A DNA stretch of 64,000 nt, from the NCBI RefSeq assembly GCF_001905545.1, contig NZ_LIPD01000004.1, positions 536,610-600,609 of the forward strand, read 5' to 3'. This stretch comes from Streptomyces sp. CB02056 (GTDB taxonomy: Bacteria > Actinomycetota > Actinomycetes > Streptomycetales > Streptomycetaceae). Positions 57,478-64,000 of the stretch are shown piece after piece. Below the pieces are notes generated by a model. That model was not told the DNA's origin. It made no database searches and worked only from the letters and a program-made list of their open reading frames with translations. Both the position numbers and the translations under genes were made by a program. Numbering within the stretch: the stretch's first letter is position 1; each line of letters starts with the position of its first letter.

Positions 57478-58292
57478 CACATGACCACGCCCTCGACGGG
57501 CAGGACGAGCTGCGGGCCCTGCTCGCCACCGGGCTCGGCACCGAACCGCCACTGCCCGCCGACTCGGTGGACGCGGCAGTGGCCGCCGGACGACGCCGCA
57601 GCGGCGTGCGGCTGGCCGTGCGGGCCGGCGCCGGGGTGGCAGCCGCCGCGGCTCTGACCGCCCTGCTGGGGGGCCTGCCGACCGGCGGTGCCGCCCACGA
57701 CCCGGGCGGCACGGCGGTGGCCGCCGACCCGCTGACCGGCCCGCTGACCCTGGCCGGCGCGGCCGGCGACGCCCCGCAACCGCTGCGACCGGACTCCTTC
57801 GGCCCCGGCGGCGGCCGGCCCACCGGCTGGAGCAGCGAGCAGCTGGGCGCCACCCTGGCCGGGCTCCTTCCGGCGGGCGGCGGCACGACGGTGCGCGGCG
57901 GTGACATTCCCGGCCGCACCTTCCGGGTCGACTGGGCGTCCCCGGTGGGCCAGGTGGAGCTCGTCGGCGGCGCCGACCGGACCGCCGACGCCCCGAACGT
58001 ACCGCTCTGCGCCACGATCGCCCTGCCCAAGGTCACGCCGCGCCCCGGCGTGCCCTCGCCGCAGGAGGCGGCCCCGCGCACCAACTGCCAGGTGGCCGAA
58101 CTCCCGGGCGGCGCCCGGGGCGAGGCGATGACGCTGACCTTCCCGCAGGGCGGCCGCGTCTCCCAGTACGTCCGCGTGCAGCGTGCCGACGGTCGGACGG
58201 TGACGCTCCAGCAGTGGGCCGGCGCGTCCGGCGCGGGCCTGGGAACGGACGAGCTGCTGGCGATCGCCGACGACCCCGCCTGGCGCTTCTGA
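57474..58292 (+). CDS. Sigma-associated membrane protein (anti-sigma-like)
   Basis: A 272-residue protein translationally coupled to the sigma gene. Residues 1-45 are cytoplasmic, residues ~46-66 form one membrane segment (VRLAVRAGAGVAAAAALTAL), and the rest is exported, with GRTFRVDWASPVGQVELVGG and a single Cys pair near CATIALPK...TNCQ. No zinc anti-sigma motif is seen. A role as the sigma regulator is inferred from position. Confidence 0.7.
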   Translation: MTHDHALDGQDELRALLATGLGTEPPLPADSVDAAVAAGRRRSGVRLAVRAGAGVAAAAALTALLGGLPTGGAAHDPGGTAVAADPLTGPLTLAGAAGDAPQPLRPDSFGPGGGRPTGWSSEQLGATLAGLLPAGGGTTVRGGDIPGRTFRVDWASPVGQVELVGGADRTADAPNVPLCATIALPKVTPRPGVPSPQEAAPRTNCQVAELPGGARGEAMTLTFPQGGRVSQYVRVQRADGRTVTLQQWAGASGAGLGTDELLAIADDPAWRF

Positions 58293-58316
58293 CCGGCCGC
58301 GGCCCGGGACGCGTCC

Positions 58317-58344
58317 GCCCCGCCGTGCGCCTGCCCGGCGGGGC
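58317..58344 (+). terminator. Terminator of sigma operon
   Basis: GCCCCGCCG at 58317-58325 pairs with 58336-58344 (9 bp, 10-nt loop). Confidence 0.5.
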
Positions 58345-58469
58345 GTGACCCGTGCTGTCGGCCCCCGGGGCGGGACGGTGGGCATCCGAGAAATATTGGT
58401 ATAGACCTAGTCGGCTAGCTGGCTTAGCCTCCCTGTGGTGACGAGCGGGACCATACGGGGGTATCTGCT

Positions 58470-59447
58470 GTGCTTGAGGTGCTGGGCATCGAACCGTCGG
58501 CGGAGGCGGTGTACCGGCTGATCGTGGAGGAGCCGGGGTTCCGGGTCGTCGACATGGCCGAGCGGTTGGGGTGGAGTGAGGAACGGGTGCGGGTCGCGTT
58601 GAACCGGTTGGCCGAGCTGGACCTGGTGAACCTGGAGGACGGCTGCCGGGACGCGGTGCCGTTCAACCCGGACGTCGGGTTCGGGTTCCTGCTCTCGCGG
58701 GCCACCGCCGACCTCAGCCGGCGCCAGCGGCAGATCGAGTCCGCCGAGCAGGCGGTGACGGCGCTGAGCGCCCGGTTCAACGCCAACCGGGCCTCGCGGT
58801 ACGAGGTCATCCACCGGCTGGAGGGGCTGGACATGGTCCGCAAGCGGCTGGAGGACCTGGCCTCCACCGCCGAGCGCGAGTGCCTGTCGCTGCTGCCCGG
58901 CGGCGCCCAGCTGCCGGACACCATGGACGCCAGCGAGCCGCTGGACCGGCAGGCGCTGGAACGCGGGGTGCGGATCAGGAGCGTCTACCAGGAGAGCTTC
59001 CGCAACGACCCGGCGACGCTGGAGTACGTCCGCTGGTTCACCCGGCTCGGCGGGCAGGCCTGCACGGTGCCCTTCCTGCCGCTGCTGCTGGTGGTGGTGG
59101 ACCGGGAGACCGCGCTGGTGCCGATCGACCCGCAGGACGGCCGCGCGGGCGCGCTGGAGGTCCGGACCCCGGGGGTGGTGAGCGCGCTGGCCCTGCTGTT
59201 CGAGGAGTTCTGGGCGGCGGGCACGCCGTTCGGCCAGGACCCGCGCCGCAACGAGCACGATCTGACGCCCCAGGAAAGGGAGTTGCTGCTCCTGCTGAGC
59301 ATCGGCTGCACCGACGAGGTGGCCTCCCGGCGGCTCGGGCTGTCGCTGCGCACGGTGCGCCGGATGAGCTCCCAGCTGATGAACCGGCTGGGCGCGCGCA
59401 GCCGGTTCGAGGCGGGGGTGCGCGCCGCGAAGGAGGGCTGGCTCTGA
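58470..59447 (+). CDS. LuxR-type regulator with TrmB-like N-terminus
   Basis: A 325-residue protein from GTG 58470. The N-terminus has a winged-helix (FRVVDMAERLGWSEERVRVA) like TrmB; a coiled coil follows (LSRRQRQIESAEQAVTALSA); the C-terminal LuxR HTH reads LLLLLSIGCTDEVASRRLGL and SLRTVRRMSSQLMNRLGARS. The leader is unusually AT-rich (58390-58432, with TATAGA). Target unknown. Confidence 0.85.
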   Translation: MLEVLGIEPSAEAVYRLIVEEPGFRVVDMAERLGWSEERVRVALNRLAELDLVNLEDGCRDAVPFNPDVGFGFLLSRATADLSRRQRQIESAEQAVTALSARFNANRASRYEVIHRLEGLDMVRKRLEDLASTAERECLSLLPGGAQLPDTMDASEPLDRQALERGVRIRSVYQESFRNDPATLEYVRWFTRLGGQACTVPFLPLLLVVVDRETALVPIDPQDGRAGALEVRTPGVVSALALLFEEFWAAGTPFGQDPRRNEHDLTPQERELLLLLSIGCTDEVASRRLGLSLRTVRRMSSQLMNRLGARSRFEAGVRAAKEGWL

Positions 59448-59463
59448 CCGACGGGCACGGGGC

Positions 59464-59491
59464 CGGGGCCTGTCCCGCACGACAGGCCCCG
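59464..59491 (+). terminator. LuxR gene terminator
   Basis: CGGGGCCTGTC at 59464-59474 pairs with 59481-59491 (11 bp, 6-nt loop). The sequence resembles the MITE end at 17337 only in its GGGCCTGTC core and is a simple terminator. Confidence 0.7.
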
Positions 59492-59511
59492 ACGGCTGGC
59501 GGGAGGTCCGG

Positions 59512-60471
59512 TCAGGCCGCGGTGTCCAGCCGTCGGCGCTGCTCCTCGTCGAGGACGAGGTCCAACGCGCCCAGGCTCTCCTCCAGTTGGGCGACGGAGC
59601 TGGCGCCGACCACCGGGACGGTCGGGACGGGGTGGCCGATCAGCCAGGCCAGCACCACCTGGTTGACGGTGGCGCCGGTCTCCTCGGCCACCTCCGCCAG
59701 TACGGCCAGCCGGGCCTTCGTCTCCGGCCGCTCGTACTCCGCGCGCAGCGGGCGGTCCGGGCGGCAGTACGAGCCGCCGAGCAGCGGGGAGTAGGCGAGC
59801 AGCGCCATCGAGGGCCGCGCCGTGAGGTACGAGAGCAGGGCCTCGTCGGCGTGCTTCTGGACGCCGAAGTCCGCGTCGGGCCTCGGCCGCAGGTAGCTGT
59901 GGCGCTGCTGGACGCACCGGTAGCCGGGCCAACCCCGGTCGGCGGCAAGGTCGTTGGCGTCGGCCAGCTGGGCGGCGCTGTGGTTGCTGCACCCGAGGGC
60001 GGTGACCTTGCCGTCGGCGACCAGCCCGGCGAAGGCGCCCATGGTCTCCTCGACCGGTGTGGCCGGGTCGGCCACGTGCGCGTAGTACAGGTCCAGCCGG
60101 TCGGTGCCGAGGCGGCGCAGGCTGCCCTCCGCCGCCTCCCGCACCGCGCGGGCGGACAGGCCCTCGATGTGCTCGGGGAAGGGCAGTCCGGGCACCGGGC
60201 GGGCGCCGAGCTTGGTGGCGAGCACCAGGTCGTCGCGGTTGCCGCGGCGGGCCGTCCAGCGGCCGAGCAGTTCCTCGCTCTCGTAGCCGTTCGCGCCGGG
60301 CGCCCAGAAGGCGTAGTTGTTCGAGGTGTCGATGAACGTCCCACCGGCTTCCGTGAACCGGTCGAGGATCGCCGTCGCGGTCTCCTCGTCGACGGTGGTG
60401 CCGAAGGTCATCGCGCCGAGACAGAGAACGCTGGCCGACTGGCCGTCAACTCCGAGGCTGCGGTACCGCAT
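59512..60471 (-). CDS. Aldo/keto reductase
   Basis: A 319-residue AKR with the LGAMTFG opening, the catalytic Tyr in DTSNNYAFW and Lys in ATKLG, and YYAH for the His. It reduces carbonyls with NADPH. Its 5' end overlaps the upstream flippase-like gene by 26 bases, so it ends the envelope operon. GAGGGA precedes the ATG. Confidence 0.92.
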   Translation of the reverse strand: MRYRSLGVDGQSASVLCLGAMTFGTTVDEETATAILDRFTEAGGTFIDTSNNYAFWAPGANGYESEELLGRWTARRGNRDDLVLATKLGARPVPGLPFPEHIEGLSARAVREAAEGSLRRLGTDRLDLYYAHVADPATPVEETMGAFAGLVADGKVTALGCSNHSAAQLADANDLAADRGWPGYRCVQQRHSYLRPRPDADFGVQKHADEALLSYLTARPSMALLAYSPLLGGSYCRPDRPLRAEYERPETKARLAVLAEVAEETGATVNQVVLAWLIGHPVPTVPVVGASSVAQLEESLGALDLVLDEEQRRRLDTAA

Positions 60472-61504
60472 CAGTCTTCCCTCCAGGGGGATCGGCAGTG
60501 GTGTCGCCGGGCGCGGCCGGGGCAGTGCCCCGCCGCGACCTGGTCACCAGAATCATTACCCCGGCGGTGCCCAGTTCGGCCACTGTGCAGACCAGCCGGG
60601 AGACGATCGCGGCCGCGCCGGCCGTGGAGACCGGCACGACCGTCGACAGCGACAGCACCAGGACCATCTCCCGGGCGCCCAGGCCGTCCGGGAGGACGAT
60701 CGTCAGCGTGCCCGCGACGGTGGCGAGCGCGAACCCCCCGACGCAGGCCGCCAGCGAGCGGCCGGGCGGCCCGCCCAGGGCGACCACGATCAGCCACAGG
60801 TGCAGGCCGGCCGAGAACCAGGACAGCAGGGCCAGGGCGAGCGAAACCCGCACCGCGCGGGGCGAGTTGCGCCCGGACGGCGGCGGTCGGCGGAACAGCC
60901 GGGCGCCGTGCTCCACCGCCGCGCCGATCAGGCCCGGACGGACCACGAAGCAGAGCAGCACCAGGACCGGCAGGGCCAGCCACCAGGTGTTGCCGCCGAG
61001 CACGGCGGGCGCGATGCCGAGCGCGGCGAGGCAGGCGGTCAGCATGGTGATGCCCAGGCTGACCACGTAGGTGGTGACCATCCGTCCGGCCGTGGCCCCG
61101 TGCTCGGCGCCCAGCTGGATGTGCGCGAGCAGCCCGAAGACCGGGGTCGGGAGGAACTTGCCGAGCAGCCCGCAGAAGAAGATCCGGGCGCTGCCGAACA
61201 GCCCGACGGGCGGCCCCAGGTCGTCCAGGACGGCCCGCCAGGACAGCAGGCCGAGCAGTAGCCCGCCGACGTTCGTCAGTACGGACACCGCCAGCAGGGC
61301 CAGGGACCAGCCGTCCGCCATCCTGGTGACCAGGCTCCAGGCGTCGTTGCGGGCCACCGCGACCAGGCCCGCGACGCCGGCGACCAGCAGGACGGCGGTC
61401 AGCAGCCGCCGCCGGCCCCGCGGCGGGCCGGCCGGACCGCCCCCGGACGCGTCCGCCGTGACGCCGTCCGCCGCGACGCCGTCCGCCGTGACACCGTCCG
61501 TCAT
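60446..61504 (-). CDS. LPG synthase-type/flippase-like membrane protein
   Basis: A 352-residue protein of about eight membrane segments, with LPTPVFGLLAHIQLGAEHGA and LPDGLGAREMVLVLSLSTVV, the pattern of the lysylphosphatidylglycerol synthase transmembrane/UPF0104 family. Its N-terminus has an acidic Asp/Gly repeat (DGVTADGVAADGVTAD). It is coupled to the glycosyltransferase stop by ATGA. Likely a lipid-carrier flippase. Confidence 0.85.
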   Translation of the reverse strand: MTDGVTADGVAADGVTADASGGGPAGPPRGRRRLLTAVLLVAGVAGLVAVARNDAWSLVTRMADGWSLALLAVSVLTNVGGLLLGLLSWRAVLDDLGPPVGLFGSARIFFCGLLGKFLPTPVFGLLAHIQLGAEHGATAGRMVTTYVVSLGITMLTACLAALGIAPAVLGGNTWWLALPVLVLLCFVVRPGLIGAAVEHGARLFRRPPPSGRNSPRAVRVSLALALLSWFSAGLHLWLIVVALGGPPGRSLAACVGGFALATVAGTLTIVLPDGLGAREMVLVLSLSTVVPVSTAGAAAIVSRLVCTVAELGTAGVMILVTRSRRGTAPAAPGDTTADPPGGKTDAVPQPRS

Positions 61505-62541
61505 GACGCCGGGTGCCGCGGCCGCCGGAAGCCGCGTTCGGTGAGCGCCCGCACCGCGCCCCGGGCGACGCCCGCCACCAGCGCGGTGTGCAGCAGGAAG
61601 TGGTAGCCGACGAACACCGGGTAGTACCGCAGCCCCTGGTCGCGCACCACGAACCGGGCCAGCCCCGGGTCCGCCACCGCGAACCAGGCCACGCCCAGCG
61701 CCGGGAGGACGGCCGCCTTGGGCGTGAGCAGCAGTAGCGGCAGGCTCCCCCAGGTGGCGGCGGTGGCCAGCACGCCCGGCATCCGGTTCGCCTTGAGCGC
61801 CCCGGGGCTGAAGCGGTGGGCGCCGGCGAACGCCACCAGCAGCTGCGAGCGCCGGTACTGCTCGCCGAGCAGCGCGCCCAGCCGCTCCACGTCGTCGTGC
61901 CGGCCGGTGATGCGCTCGGTCAGCAGGATCGGGTACTTCGCCGCCAGCCGCTCGCTGTACTCCACGTCCTCCGACTCCCGCAGGGTCTCGTCCAGCGGGC
62001 CGATCTCCTCGTACACCTCCCGCCGGATGGCGCACATGGCGAAGAAGACGGTGCGCACCCGGCCGGTGGCCCGCCGGCGCCACCAGTACTCGTGCAGGAC
62101 GCGGTAGCGCTCGACCGGGCCGTCGTCGAACAGCGCCCGCTTGCCGACCACCCCGTGGACGCAGCCGAGGTCGGGCTGCTCCGCCAGCAGGGCCACGGCG
62201 TTCGCGACCGCGTCCGGGTCCAGCGCGATGTCGGAGTCCAGGAAGAACAGGATCTCCCCGGTGCTCTCGGCCGCCCCGCGGTTGCGGGCGACGGACACCC
62301 CGCCGTTGCGCTGGGTGATCAGCCGGACGGGGTAGCGCCGGACGATCTCCGGGGAGCGGTCCGAGCTGCCGTCGTCGACGACGAGCACCTCGTGCACGGG
62401 GTACGTCTGCGCGAGGGCGGACTCGACGACCGCCGCGATGGTCTTCTCGTAGTTGTAGTTGGGGATGATCACCGACACGGTGGGCCGTGCGTCGGCCGTG
62501 GGTGCCTCCGGACCGGTCATGTGTGCCTCCGGATCAGCCAT
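61501..62541 (-). CDS. GT2-family glycosyltransferase
   Basis: A 346-residue GT-A enzyme: VSVIIPNYNYEKTIAAVVES, VVDDGSSDRS, the DxD-type LDSDIALD and DETLRESEDVEYSER. Four hydrophobic stretches follow (ATAATWGSLPLLLL...). It overlaps the endonuclease-like gene end by 8 bases. It adds a sugar to a lipid or wall glycan; acceptor unknown. An internal ATG 62520 is an alternative start. Confidence 0.9.
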   Translation of the reverse strand: MADPEAHMTGPEAPTADARPTVSVIIPNYNYEKTIAAVVESALAQTYPVHEVLVVDDGSSDRSPEIVRRYPVRLITQRNGGVSVARNRGAAESTGEILFFLDSDIALDPDAVANAVALLAEQPDLGCVHGVVGKRALFDDGPVERYRVLHEYWWRRRATGRVRTVFFAMCAIRREVYEEIGPLDETLRESEDVEYSERLAAKYPILLTERITGRHDDVERLGALLGEQYRRSQLLVAFAGAHRFSPGALKANRMPGVLATAATWGSLPLLLLTPKAAVLPALGVAWFAVADPGLARFVVRDQGLRYYPVFVGYHFLLHTALVAGVARGAVRALTERGFRRPRHPAS

Positions 62542-63694
62542 GTGTGCCTCCCGTTGCGGGCCCGGTGATCCAGGCGTCCTGGCGGAGATGGTCGGATGTG
62601 CCCTCGGGGCTGCTCAGCGAGTAGCGGTGGGTCCGGGAGCCGTGTGCGGTGAACGCCCAGTCGAAGCGCCACCAGTCGTGCCAGCTGCCGGCGTCCCAGG
62701 ACATCGGCAGGACCGTGTCGCCCGCGTCCGCCGCGTCCTGGGTGAGGCCGCGCAGCTCGTTGAGGTCGCCCATGCCGGCGTTGGTGTTGAAGTCGCCGGC
62801 GATGAACAGGGGGTCGGGGTTGGCCCGGACGTCCCGGACCAGCCCGTCGAACTGCTGCCGGCGCTCCCGCTGCCGGCGGTGCACGTCGGCCGGGAAGTCC
62901 TGCGGGGGCATCCCGTAGGCGACCGGCACGAGCATGTGGACGTTGTAGAAGGACATCACCGAGCCGTTGACCGCGAGGTCGGTGCGCAGCACCTTGGCCC
63001 CGGCGAAGACGCGCGACCAGTCGCCCTCCCCGCGCGCCCGCAGCTCCTGGTCCGGGCCGACCGGCGGCTGCGCCACCACGGGGAACCGGGAGAGGGTCAC
63101 CAACTCGCCCCGGGTGACCACCTGGTAGCCCGGGAACTCGCGCTTCAGCCGGGCGGTGTCGTCCACCTCGCGGGCGCCGTCGGCGCCGGCCGCGTCGTCC
63201 CAGTGCAGGTACTCCTGGAGCAGGTACACGTCGGCGTTCTGGGCCTTGAGGTAGGCGTAGAACCGGTCCGGGTCCACGTCGGAGCCCCAGTACTCGGTGT
63301 TCTGCGCGACGACGTGGATCGCGCCGGGCGGCACCGTCCGGTCGGCCGTCGCCGCGGCCAGCGTCAGCCCCGACTGGTCCAGCCCGACGGCGAGCGAGAG
63401 CACGCCCATGACGGCGGGCCAGCGCACCCGGCCGCGGCCGCGGCGCAGCCGGAGGGCGAGGGCGGCCAGCAGCACCAGCAGCGGGACGCCGAGCAGGACC
63501 GGGGGCGGGGCGGCCCCGGGGACGACCCAGAACCAGGCCCGGCCGGTCAGCGCCTCCTGGAGCGCGCAGAACAGCAGCCACCCGGCGCTCACCGCGGCCA
63601 GCAGCCGGACCGGCCAGGTGGCGGCCCGGTCGGCGAGGAACCAGGACCGCCGGGGCCGGGGGAGCGCGAAGCGCCCGGGCTGAGGGGCCGTCAC
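62534..63694 (-). CDS. Membrane-anchored endonuclease/exonuclease/phosphatase-family hydrolase
   Basis: A 386-residue protein starting at GTG 63694, overlapping the UbiA stop as GTGA. Three membrane segments come first (ATWPVRLLAAVSAGWLLFCA, VLLGVPLLVLLAALAL, VMGVLSLAVGLDQSGLTLAA), then an outside EEP domain with HVVAQNTEYWGSDV, FYNVHML, FIAGDFNTN and TSDHLRQD. It is probably a phosphodiesterase on the outer membrane face rather than a DNase. Confidence 0.85.
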   Translation of the reverse strand: MTAPQPGRFALPRPRRSWFLADRAATWPVRLLAAVSAGWLLFCALQEALTGRAWFWVVPGAAPPPVLLGVPLLVLLAALALRLRRGRGRVRWPAVMGVLSLAVGLDQSGLTLAAATADRTVPPGAIHVVAQNTEYWGSDVDPDRFYAYLKAQNADVYLLQEYLHWDDAAGADGAREVDDTARLKREFPGYQVVTRGELVTLSRFPVVAQPPVGPDQELRARGEGDWSRVFAGAKVLRTDLAVNGSVMSFYNVHMLVPVAYGMPPQDFPADVHRRQRERRQQFDGLVRDVRANPDPLFIAGDFNTNAGMGDLNELRGLTQDAADAGDTVLPMSWDAGSWHDWWRFDWAFTAHGSRTHRYSLSSPEGTSDHLRQDAWITGPATGGTHG

Positions 63695-64000
63695 CACGAC
63701 TGCACCGCCAGCAGGAGTCCGAAGCCGGTCAGCCACAGTCCGCCGACGGCGAGCATGGTCCGGTCCGTGAAGAGGGTCCGGGTCGGTTCGCCGCCGCCCT
63801 CGCTGACCAGCAGGATCTGCAGGTAGCGGGCGATCGCGAAGACCGCCAGCGGAGTGGAGAGCAGGATCCGCAGCTGGCGCATGCCGCCGGCCGCGGCGTC
63901 GCTCTGCAGGAAGGACACGTAGGCGAGCACGGTCACCGAGGCGGCGAAGGTGACCATGCTGTTCAGGAACGGGACGGAGTAGGCGCGCAGGGCCGGCCGG
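63691..64000 (-). CDS. UbiA-like prenyltransferase (DPPR synthase-like), C-terminal end only
   Basis: The frame runs to the right edge of the window without a start; 102 C-terminal residues are present (AYSVPFLNSMVTFAASVTVL, ARYLQILLVSEGGGEPTRTL). The end resembles decaprenyl-phosphate phosphoribose synthase, which joins phosphoribose to decaprenyl phosphate. The next three genes on this strand are coupled to it, so the operon likely builds a polyprenyl-linked sugar. Confidence 0.75.
   Translation of the reverse strand, partial: RPALRAYSVPFLNSMVTFAASVTVLAYVSFLQSDAAAGGMRQLRILLSTPLAVFAIARYLQILLVSEGGGEPTRTLFTDRTMLAVGGLWLTGFGLLLAVQSW

Noticed and set aside
59464..59491. Second copy of the MITE end
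   Set aside because: Only the GGGCCTGTC core is shared; the two arms form an 11-bp terminator hairpin after the LuxR gene.

Overview
The window is about 73% G+C DNA with dense, strongly codon-biased genes on both strands, GTG and leaderless starts, a chaplin, an MbtH protein, ECF sigma factors and many CsoR and TetR switches. This points to a Streptomycetaceae chromosome (Streptomyces or Kitasatospora). No rRNA, tRNA, CRISPR array or intact insertion sequence was seen. Coordinates were checked by frame arithmetic; a few site positions could be off by one base.

Layout. 1-4407: edge of what looks like a halogenated nonribosomal peptide cluster (flavin-dependent halogenase, antiporter, flavin reductase, DUF5937/ArsR-like regulator, MbtH). 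4408-9070: three transporters, one behind an attenuator-like leader. 9363-16660: secreted or exported proteins (SdrD-like, beta-helix lipoprotein, Dyp peroxidase), an unusual P450 and a TetR switch. 17249-17964: a MOSC gene broken by a 174-bp MITE-like element. 18379-19184: copper module 1 (copZ, csoR). 19330-22289: metF and small orphan genes, including a barstar. 22537-26036: secreted protein facing an ECF sigma operon. 26141-34731: oxidoreductases, a copper-operator-linked MFS exporter, LysR and TetR switches. 34871-38676: copper module 2 (His-rich exported protein, csoR, copA). 39427-50010: a noncanonical Hsp70 locus. 50109-53098: chaplin, acyl-CoA ligase and small proteins. 53317-58292: secreted S8 protease facing a second ECF sigma operon. 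58470-64000: a LuxR regulator and an envelope-glycan-like operon running off the right edge.

The most notable locus is 39427-50010. A TPR/zinc membrane protein, a degenerate J-like protein without HPD, a GrpE-like protein, an Hsp70 with four zinc ribbons inserted between its nucleotide-binding and substrate-binding domains, and a zinc-ribbon protein are co-directional, with ATGA overlaps at two of the junctions. A protein kinase with a DLT in place of DFG is transcribed divergently. Together they read as a complete parallel chaperone machine with its own signalling and scaffold parts.

Two other patterns cross the window. CsoR operators with the same 15-bp core sit upstream of copZ and inside the promoter of a DHA2-family MFS exporter, and variants control copA and the second csoR, so the exporter probably belongs to the copper regulon. 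Also, the secreted protein at 22537-24123 is homologous to the C-terminal half of the S8 protease at 53317-56748, and both face an ECF sigma gene overlapped by a membrane-protein gene, so the two loci look like paralogous modules with the protease domain missing from one.
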